A DNA stretch of 64,000 nucleotides from Motacilla alba alba (lineage: Eukaryota > Chordata > Aves > Passeriformes > Motacillidae). The notes below the pieces were generated by a model. That model was not told the DNA's origin. It made no database searches and saw only the letters and a program-made list of their open reading frames with translations. The stretch lies in contig NC_052034.1 of the NCBI RefSeq assembly GCF_015832195.1, positions 4,179,501-4,243,500 on the forward strand, in the 5' to 3' direction. Positions 49,035 to 57,200 of this stretch are shown piece by piece. A program made the position numbers and the translations under genes. Position 1 is the first letter of the stretch; every line of letters begins with the position of its first letter.

Positions 49035-49870
49035 GAATTTTTAGGAAGAGAGCTTTTTGGAGTAAGGAAAACGCCCTCAGACTCTTTACAATGCAAAAAT
49101 GTACAAACCGAGGTGGGATTTTTCTGTGTCGGCCCAGAGACTGTTCACACGCCGTTTGCATGAAATGAAGAACGTTTAACTTTTTTTAATTTTTCTTTTT
49201 TGCTCAAGTTTTAGGGGCATTTGCACATATATTTGTACTATACATTTCATTTTAAAAGGAAAACTGCAGTGAGAGCAGGACGCGTCAGAGCGAGGAGTGA
49301 CCGCTGTCTGACTCGAGGACTCTCTCTGACAGATAGTTCCCATGCAGTTGTAAAATAATCAGAAACTTGTTCTATTTTGTGCCAGTGACAATAGTTTTAT
49401 ATTAAAAGAGAAATACAGTTTTCATACAGCAAATCTATACAATATCATTGTTTTATTTAATGTAAAGAAGCGCTCTTCTTCCCACAGTTATTTTTCCCAT
49501 CCCTCCCTGCTATGGTTGCACTACAAGTAGCTACTGTGTATTATGGGCAGTGAGAAATGAGTTCTTTTCCTGGTGTCCATCCTATTTTTTATTTCAGATA
49601 AGGAAAAGTGTTGGATTCTGTGTAAATACATCAGTGATGGCATTTTTCAATGTTTTAAAGCTGTGTACAGTGCTACATGTGGTATGACGTTCCTCAAATT
49701 GTCTATTGTAGCAGATCCTTTGTCGTAACCTGTCTGTCTCTTTTGTTTCTCTGCCACCTCCCCGCAGCAGAACAGCTAGTTCCACTGTACATAGTAATTG
49801 TAACGTTTTAGACTTTACAGAAACTTTCCTGTATTCTGTATATAAAAAAAAAATACTTCACATTCTGTTT
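49035..49870 (+). other. PHF12: PHF12 3' UTR
   Basis: AT-rich sequence typical of a 3' UTR. Candidate poly(A) signals are ATTAAA at 49401-49406 and the TATAAA-plus-A10 tract at 49840-49851; no canonical AATAAA was seen. The exact end is uncertain. Confidence 0.6.
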
Positions 49871-50027
49871 TCTCGATTGTCTGTCTTCACTCGTGTCACC
49901 ACAACCTGGAGCTTCCCCAGAGTGTCTGACTGCAGAGGAGCCTGAGCTGGGGGTCAAGGCTGGGGTGGGATGGAAGGACCCTGGTGTCCTGCCTGGGATG
50001 TGGGAAGAGGGTGGAGACTGGAAGGTG

Positions 50028-50165
50028 ATTGAATCATGGAATTGGTTGAGGTAGCAGGGACTCTTGAAGGTCATCAAGTCCAACCCCTGCAATGTGCTGG
50101 GACATCTTCAACTCGTTGTGGCCCAACCTCAGCCCAAGTGTTTCCAGCTCTGGGCCCCTCAGGAC
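50028..50165 (-). mobile_element. CR1-type LINE 3' fragment (- orientation)
   Basis: Reads as the reverse complement of a CR1 3' end: AATCATGGAATTGGTTGAGG, AAGGTCATCAAGTCCAACCCC, GGGACATCTTCAACT and a decayed GTTTCCAG. It is followed at once by a CR1 fragment in the opposite orientation. Confidence 0.75.
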
Positions 50166-50199
50166 AGGTGAAGCACAGCCTGAAAGCGTCCTGGAAGGT

Positions 50200-50602
50200 C
50201 AGGGGACTGGCACACCACATTCACGAGGGAAAGCTGAGGGAGCTGGGCCTGTTTAGCCTGCAGAGGAGCAGGCTGAGGAGATCCTATTCTCAAACACATC
50301 GATGTGAAGGGAGTGTGTCAGCAGGTGGGATGGAGCCAGGCTCTGCTCAGGGGTGCTGAGCAATAGAAGGAGAGGCAAGGGCAGAACTAGGAGCAAAGAA
50401 AGTTATACCTGAACATGAGGAAGACCTTCTTTAAAATGCGCTGGAAGGGGCTGCCCAAAAGGCGCAGATTGCCTGTCCCTGGAGATACTCCGCTGTCCAG
50501 ACACAGCTCTCCGTGCTCTAGAGGACGCTGCTTGTGTAGGGGGGTGGACTAGCTGACCTCCGCTGCTCCCTTCCCACCGGACCCATCCCGAGATTCTGTG
50601 AC
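50200..50602 (+). mobile_element. CR1-type LINE 3' fragment (+ orientation)
   Basis: Recognisable CR1 words: GAGGGAGCTGGGCCTGTTTAG, CTGCAGAGGAGCAGGCTGAGG, ACATGAGGAAGACCTTCTT, GGGGCTGCCCAAAAGG, CCTGTCCCTGGAGATA, and a terminal GTGGACTAGCTGACCTCC ending AGATTCTGTG. Heavily diverged, so old. It ends about 225 bp before the DHRS13 start codon. Confidence 0.85.
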
Positions 50603-50639
50603 CTCCCACCCCTCGGGCAGGACCGCTCTCCCGGGATAT

Positions 50640-50826
50640 TTACTGATGGGGGCCGCGCTGGCCCGCACTCACCCTCTCTCTGTCTCTGCTCGCACCGGCG
50701 CCGCGAATCCAGCTCTCCCTTCGCCGGGAGCCGCGCAGACCTTGCCCCATCCGCCCGTCGGTTCCTCCCGCCGGGGCGGGGAGGCGGGAGCGGGGCGGGG
50801 CTGCCCGGAACGGCGGCGGCGGCGGG
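50640..50826 (+). promoter_or_regulatory. DHRS13: DHRS13 CpG promoter
   Basis: GC-rich TATA-less region with GGGGCGGGG Sp1-type boxes at 50773-50781 and 50792-50800, directly upstream of the DHRS13 ATG and immediately downstream of the CR1 fragment. Confidence 0.7.
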
Positions 50827-50953
50827 ATGGGGTGGGCGCTGCTGGCCGTGGGGCTGCTGCTGGCGCTGTACACGCTGCTCCGGTACGGGCTGAGCAGCGC
50901 CCCGCGGCCCCGCGATCGCCCCGAGCTGCGCGGCCGCACCGCCATCGTCACCG
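50827..50953 (+). CDS. DHRS13: DHRS13 exon 1
   Basis: Codes residues 1-42: membrane anchor and first strand up to IVT of the cofactor motif. A 77-bp intron follows. Confidence 0.93.
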
Positions 50954-53104
50954 GTGAGCGACCGGCGGGGAACCGGGACGGGCCCCGGTGCGGCCCTTGC
51001 CGCCGCTCAGCCCCGCGCTCCGCTCCGCAGGGGGAAGCAGTGGCATCGGCGCGGCCGCGGCGCTGGAGCTCGCCCGGTGCGGGGCCCGCGTTATCCTGGC
51101 GACCCGCAGCGCCCGGCGGGGAGAGGCCGCCGCCAGCCGCATCCGCAGGGTGAGCGCCGGCACCCCCGGGAACCCCCGGCATTCCCACCCACGGGACACC
51201 CGCGAACCCTATGGCACCTCCCGGGTACCCCTGGCACCCAACGAGCAAGCCCAGGACACTCCCGGGATACCCCCGCGTGGGGCGTCCCTGGATATCACAT
51301 GAACACCCCCTGATACCTCCATGGGCACCCTGAGGACACTGCCATGGCATCCCCTCAGCAGCGCGGGGATGCCCATTAGAGACCCCCAGGACATCCCCGG
51401 GCACCCCGGGACACCATCCAAGACACACAACAGGACACCTCTAAGCATCACATGATTAACCCCCAAAACACCCCATGGGTACATCCGGGTACCCCATGGA
51501 TCACCCCAGGAACAACCCCCAAAACACCCCCACAGGACATCCCCAGGCACCCCGAGATCCTCCAAGGTGGGGCACACGGTACCACTGCAGCCTCCCGCGC
51601 TAGGGGGTCCCAGCACACTGTACCCTTGGGCCAGATGCAGTCCCCAGAGCATCCCCCTGCCCCTGGCCAGCTCCAGCCCCCGCTGTGCCCACAGGAGACG
51701 GGGAACAACGAGGTGCTGTTCATGCACCTGGACCTGGCCAGCCTGCGCTCAGTGAGAGCCTTTGCCAGCACCTTCCTGCGCCAGGAGCCCCAGCTGCACC
51801 TCCTCATCAACAACGCGGGTGAGGCCGGGACCCCAAATCCCCTGCGCACCCCCCGGGGCACCACCACAGGCTGCCACTGCCTCCTCGCTCCGCAGGGGTG
51901 AGCGCCGGGGGCACCACGGAGGATGGCTTCAGCCTCCCTTTCCAGGTGAACCACCTGGGCCATTTCCTGCTGACCCAGCTGCTGCTGGAGCGGCTGCGGA
52001 GCTGCGCTCCCAGCCGGGTGGTCATCGTGGCCTCCAGCGCCCACTGCGCCGGCCGCCTGCGCCCCGAGCGCCTGGGCCGGCCGCCCTCGGGGCTGTTCTC
52101 CACCTTCCAGGACTACTGTGACAGCAAACTGGCCAACGTGCTGCACGCCCGCGAGCTGGCCACGCGCGAGCAGGACACACGGGTCACCTGCTACGCCGTG
52201 CACCCAGGTAGGACCCAGCTCACCCTTGGTGGCTGTGAGCTGCACACCTTTGTGTCCCCTGGTGTCCCTCTGTGGAGGGTGGTGTCCTGCTTTGCAGCCT
52301 TTCCGCAGGGAATTCCTGCAGGGGGGTGTCTCTCCCTTACAGTGCGGCCTTTTGCACGTGTTCCTTTATATGGTGTGTCCCTTTGCATGTGTTCCTTTAT
52401 ATGGTGTGTCCCTTGCATGTGTCCCTGTGCACAGTGTCTCTTCTCATGGCGCGTCCCTTATCTTGGCATGTCCCTTTGGACCTTGTCCCCTTGCACTGTG
52501 TTCCTCCATACAGTGTGCTCCTTTTGCAGTGTCCCTCTGCACAACACATCTATTTATACAGCGCGTCCTTCTTCACCTGTCCCTTTGCACGTTCCTCCCT
52601 CCTCCTTCATTTTTTTCCTCCTCTGCCTTCACTCTGCACCTGTCCTCACCTGGCACACACACACACAGCCAGGCCAAGCACGGCAGCGCCCGGTAACAAC
52701 CACAGCCACGCTGCCCACGCCATGGCCACCCTGGGACACACGGGGTGACACCCCACACGTGCCAATCCCCCGCAGGCTTCGTCAACACCTCTCTGTTCCG
52801 CCACGCTCCGCCGTGGCTGAAGCCGCTGCTGCTGCCCATGGCGTGGCTGCTGTTCCTGGAGGCGGCCGAGGGCGCGCGGGTGGTGCTGGACTGTGCCACG
52901 CTGGACGGCCTCGAGCCCCTCAGCGGCCGCTACTTCACCCACGGCGGGCCCCGGCAGCCATGGCCCGCGGGGCGCGACGACCGCCTGGCACGGGCGCTCT
53001 GGGAGGGCAGCGAGCGCCTGCTGGGCCTGGGGACGGCGGGGGGACACGCTGGGGGACAGCCAGGGGGACGCGGGGAGGGCCCTGCTGCGCCCACGGCACA
53101 ATAA
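50827..53104 (+). CDS. DHRS13: DHRS13, dehydrogenase/reductase SDR family member 13 (5 exons)
   Basis: Joined exons give 336 residues (human about 377). The protein is a classical short-chain dehydrogenase related to retinol dehydrogenases RDH11-14. An N-terminal hydrophobic anchor (about 3-19) precedes the Rossmann fold. Visible motifs: cofactor site TGGSSGIG (42-49), NNAG (121-124), structural NHLGH (142-146), catalytic Ser in VASSAH (170/171), and catalytic Tyr197-x3-Lys201 (YCDSK), followed by HPG at 226-228. All catalytic residues are present, so it should be an active NAD(P)-dependent oxidoreductase, probably at an internal membrane. The substrate is not fixed by sequence; retinoids are suspected from relatives. 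The ATG has G at -3 and +4. The C-terminal 25 residues are Gly-rich and poorly conserved. The neighbours PHF12 and FLOT2 are the expected syntenic partners. Confidence 0.94.
51031..51149 (+). CDS. DHRS13: DHRS13 exon 2
   Basis: Codes residues 43-82, completing TGGSSGIG and the LATRS turn that sets cofactor preference. Ends in phase 0. Confidence 0.94.
51150..51694 (+). repeat. DHRS13 intron 2 with GGACACCCC-type degenerate repeat
   Basis: Most of the intron (about 51165-51570) is loosely repeated words such as GGGATACCCC, GGACATCCC and GGCACCCCG, without a fixed period. It opens frames on both strands that code for nothing recognisable. Confidence 0.65.
51695..51818 (+). CDS. DHRS13: DHRS13 exon 3
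   Basis: Codes residues 83-123 ([19 protein letters not shown]...LLINNA), including the D-L-A motif and most of NNAG. Confidence 0.94.
51896..52207 (+). CDS. DHRS13: DHRS13 exon 4 (catalytic core)
   Basis: Codes residues 124-227 with NHLGH, the Ser and Tyr/Lys catalytic residues and YAVHP. Confidence 0.95.
52208..52775 (+). repeat. DHRS13 intron 4 with TGTCCCTTTGCA-type repeat
   Basis: Degenerate tandem repeat at about 52335-52600 built on TGTCCCTTTGCATGTGTTCC. Two adjacent units containing CCTTTATATGGTGTGTCCCTT are almost identical. A short CA run lies near 52660. Confidence 0.7.
52776..53104 (+). CDS. DHRS13: DHRS13 exon 5 (C-terminus)
   Basis: Codes residues 228-336 and TAA (53102-53104). 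Opens with [10 protein letters not shown] after the SDR HPG turn; the last stretch is Gly/Pro-rich. Confidence 0.94.
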
Positions 53105-53105
53105 A
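53100..53105 (+). terminator. DHRS13: DHRS13 poly(A) signal overlapping the stop codon
   Basis: AATAAA includes the TAA stop codon of DHRS13. A GT-rich element (CCTGTGTGGGCGTGGG, about 53134-53150) follows at the normal distance, so the 3' UTR is probably only 10-30 nt. Confidence 0.7.
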
Positions 53106-53289
53106 GTGATGGTGGCGATGAGGGAGCCCCAGGGTCCTGTGTGGGCGTGGGATGGGGGAGAGAGGGGCAGCGGCGCTTGCACGCCCACCGCGGCCTGGGT
53201 GTGCAGCGGAGCTGGAGGGTGACGGTGAGTGAGCGTGCAAGGGATGTGGGCGGGTGTGCGCAGTGTGGGTGTGCACAGCAGCACAGTGC

Positions 53290-53962
53290 GGGACACACCC
53301 TGCCTTGCACACCCCTGCAGTGTCACACACAGACACACAGACACACAGACACATCCCTTGTACACCCCTGCAGTGTCACACACAGACACACAGACACATC
53401 CCTTGTACACCCCTGCAGTGTCACACACACAGACACACAGACACACAGACACATCCCTTGTACACCCCTGCAGTGTCACACACACAGACACACTCTGTCC
53501 CTTGCACACCTGTGCAGTGCCACACACACCCGTGCAGTGTCACACTGTCCCTTACACACCTGTGCACTGTCACTCTGTCCCTTGCACACCCGTGCAGTGT
53601 CTCTCACACTCTGTCCCTTGCACACCCGTACACTGTCACACACACACTCCGTCCTTTGCACACCCATGCAGTGTCACACTCTGTCCCTTGCACACCCGTG
53701 CAGTGTCACACGCACCCATGCAGTGTCACATACACACACTCTCTGTCCCTTGCACACCCGTGCAGTGTCTCACACACACTGTCCCTTGCACACCCGCGCA
53801 CTGTCACACTCTCTGTCCCTCGCACACCCGTGCAGTGTCACACGCACCCGTGCAGTGTCACATACACACACTCTCTGTCCCTTGCACACCCGTGCAGTGT
53901 CTCACACACACTGTCCCTTGCACACCCGCGCACTGTCACACTCTCTGTCCCTTGCACCCTCA
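53290..53962 (+). repeat. Minisatellite between DHRS13 and FLOT2
   Basis: Tandem array built on GTCCCTTGCACACCCGTGCAG plus TGTCACAC and variable CA stretches. The distal part is a higher-order duplication: units starting at 53683 and 53815 (132-bp period) are nearly identical, so this part is recent. All three forward frames stay open across it, which explains the long ORFs here. Confidence 0.9.
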
Positions 53963-53969
53963 CGTCCCT

Positions 53970-54161
53970 CCCTCGCACACCGCGCATGCGCGCCCGCCCC
54001 ACACGTTCCCCCGCGCGCGCGGCGCCCAACATGGCGGCGCGCCCGGCCCGGCCCCGCCCCCGGGGTGCGGCACCGACCTCCCCAAGATGGCGGCGCCCGC
54101 GGCCGCGCCCCCGCCGAGCGAGGCGCGGGGGGTTGTGGGGGCGGGCGGCGGCAGGGCCGTC
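53970..54161 (+). promoter_or_regulatory. FLOT2: FLOT2 CpG promoter and 5' UTR
   Basis: TATA-less CpG-rich block with an exact NRF1 site GCGCATGCGC (53982-53991) and two YY1-type sites, AACATGGCGGC (54028-54038) and AAGATGGCGGC (54084-54094). YY1 sites of this form usually lie just downstream of the transcription start, placing initiation around 54000-54080. Confidence 0.75.
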
Positions 54162-54210
54162 ATGGGGAACTGCCACACGGTGGGGCCCAACGAGGCGCTG
54201 GTGGTGTCAG
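54162..54210 (+). CDS. FLOT2: FLOT2 exon 1 (acylated N-terminus)
   Basis: Codes residues 1-16 (MGNCHTVGPNEALVVS). An in-frame upstream ATG at 54087 with a strong context could add 25 residues. Confidence 0.94.
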
Positions 54211-57200
54211 GTACGGCCGGGACAGTGGGGCTGCGGGGTGACATGGAGGGCACCCTGAGGGAGTTGGGGGTCTTGGCTGCGAAGGGACTGTCAGGGGGTT
54301 GAGTGGTTCCTGTCATGGGAGGATCCTGAGGGATTGGGGAGGGCTCTAATGCGGTGTGATAGGAGGGGGCTTTGGGGATCCTGGCTGAGAGGGAGCTCTC
54401 AGCGATTATTTGAGGGGTCTCGATCACTGCGGAACCCTGAGGGGGTGTCTCTGTGATGGAGCCTCATGGGAGAGGGAAATCGGAGGGTCCTGGCTGTGAG
54501 GGGACTCTCAGGGGCGTGAGGGGGGACACTGCCATGGAGAGAATCTGTGGGAGTTTGAGGGGGTCTCTGTGATGGGGTGTGCAAGGAAAGGGGGGTATTG
54601 AGGGCTCCTGGCTGTGAGGGCACTCCGAGGGATTCTAGGAGGGATCCCTGTCATAGGGGGGCCCTGAAGGATTCCAGGAGGGATCCTGTCATAGGGGGGC
54701 CCTGAAGGATTCCAGGAGGGATCCCTGTCACAGGGGGGCCCTGACTGATTTGGGAATAGACAGGGAGATGGGAGATGCTGTAATGGAGCTGAGGCGCCGG
54801 GGTGGGGTCCCAGCAGCGGTGGGTGAGGTGTGGCCATAGCAGCACCTCCTGTGCTGGTGCCAGTGCCTGACATCACCTGGAATCAGCAGCAGAGCTCAAA
54901 CAGGCTTCGGCTGGCACTGCCAGGAAAATGTTCTGTTCCTGGGAACAGGTTGGATTTGCCAGGGAAGGGGAGGTGGGTGAGCATCCCCCTGGGGCAGAGC
55001 GCTGCAGGTTGTCCCTGCGGTGCCCATCTTCATCCATCACATCCTGCTGCAGCTTCCTCACCAGAACATCACCTGGACTCTCAGTGGTGCTGGCACTGGA
55101 TGCAGGTCGTGCCCACTGGACATGTGGACTGTCACCAGCAGCTGACTGAGATTGGGCTTAAACAAACCAGCAGTGAAATCTCCCATGTCTGATTCAACCT
55201 GTAGCTGCTTCAGTGCTGCTGAAGCTCCAGGCTGCACTTCAGCATGGACAGGATTATAATTAATTCATTATTGTTAGGTGAATTAATTATTGTTAGGTGA
55301 TGCGAGGGCTGGGAGCTTCACTCTGTGACAGACTGAGGCCGGCTGCAAGGTAATGAGCGCCAGTAGAAAATGCATGTGAACATCAAGGATGTGCCTCCAG
55401 TCACAGCTCTGCCACGCTTGCAACTATGTTATTGTGGTTTTGGAGCCAAAGCCTCCAGCAGGCTGTGGCTGATCCGTTATCAGTTCATCTCTCTTGGATG
55501 ACAGACCTGTTATGGGAATTCCTGAGGAGATAACAGGAGCAGGCTGCAGTTCTGGAAACAAATATGCCCGCTCTGCTGGTGGCTTCTAAGGAGTTACAAA
55601 CCCCAGCCAGCAACTGTCCAGAGCAGCAGTATTCCTTGCAGTTCTCCTGGTCTGCAGTTCCCAGTGGGATCCAGTGCTGATGCTGTGCTTCCCTCCAAAG
55701 GGAACCCTGTCAAAGCTGGCACTGCTTGGTGAAATGCCACATTCAGGGGAAGGTTGAGAAGCTGTGCTCCAGGTGTGCTGGGATGTCCTTTAGTCTCAAA
55801 GCTTGGGTTTGCCTCTGTTCAGCTCTGGAGTTTACAGAACTTCCAGGATGAGCCAGCAGGAATTTGTGGCATGTGCTTGCAGTTCCAGGCGTGGTGCTTT
55901 TCCACAGCCAGAGCAGCGAGCCCAGGACACTCCTCAAAGCTGCATTTTGGGAAGGGAGCAGAGATCACCCCGGGTTCTGCCAGCTGGGATGGGGTTTGGA
56001 GCTGCCACCAGGCTGGTTTTCCTCAGCTGCAGATACTTGCTGAATCCTGAGGGCACCCCCTGGGAGCTCTGCAGGGCCCTGCAGCTCCTCTGTGCCCGGC
56101 TGCCAGGGCATTAGTGAGAGCTTGTAGCTACAAGCCATTGAAATTCCAGGAACTCGAGCCATGTTCCTCTGGGGAAAAGCAGGGAGGACCTCGTAGGCCA
56201 GCATTAATTTGTGTGATACTAAGTTGGATTTAGGGAGAGAGGGGAAGGAGAAGCTAATAATAATTACCAATAAGCCAAAATAATATTAAATAAATTTTAG
56301 TTAAATTAATATTAAATAAACCAAATATTATTAGAGGCAGGCTTTTGGCATGCAGTCTTGAATTGCCATGTGGTAGTTATTTGAAAGATATTTCACTTGG
56401 TGGGAGGGTTTTCTTTATTTTCTTTACTCAGCCTGTGCCCCTTGGCCTTTAGTCCTGGGCCTCCCCTGGCATGTGGGTTTTTCTGAGGAGGGTTATTCTT
56501 TCTTTTCACTTTCTTGTGAGACACTCGAGTTCCTCCAGTGCTCCAGAAGCAGCCAGCTGTGCCTTGGGAGCGTGGAGCTTTGTAGCCTTATTTGGGAAGC
56601 TGCTTCCCAGGCACGGCTCAGCACTCAGCTGGCGCTGCTGTCCTTCCCCTGCTGAGCAGCACCGACCTCCTTCTAAGAAACTGCACTGCTGATCGATCCA
56701 TCCGTGAATTGTGGAGCCCGGGATTTGAGGAAGAGCCTTGAGTGGCTCTGGGGTCTGACTTTTGTGGGAGGCTCCCTTGGTGCAAGGTCTGAGGAGCTTT
56801 GGCACATCGCTGAGCCCGCTCTGAGCACAACTGGAGCTGGTGGGGTTTTCAGGGAGGTACACGAAGTACATGTTCATCCTCAGATCCGAATGTTCCCACC
56901 AGCCAAACAGGCTGTGAGGTGCTGGGTTTGGGTTACAGTCTGGTTAAATGCAGCTTTTGTGGCTAAGGGTCGATCTGCTGATTTTAAATACAGCACTGTA
57001 ATATTTCCACGGTGTCACAATAAGGAAATGTGTATTTACAGTGGCCGTGTTCATCTGACAGTTACCAAACAGTGCTGCCTGAGTCTCTACAGTTGAAGCA
57101 TTTTCCTTCTGGCTGGCCAGGGCTGCAGCAGAGGAGCTCTGAGGGGAACACCTGGAAATACGTGACGGGGAAAGTGGGCACAGCCCTCCCTGTTCCTGTG

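Noticed and set aside
51898..53109. 403-residue ORF starting in DHRS13 exon 4
   Set aside because: It is DHRS13 exon 4 read through into the repetitive intron 4; the catalytic domain continues only after splicing to 52776.
53141..54302. Three overlapping forward ORFs of 334-366 residues between DHRS13 and FLOT2
   Set aside because: They run through the CA/C-rich minisatellite, where all three frames stay open, and one simply continues into FLOT2 exon 1. The peptides are repeat translations.
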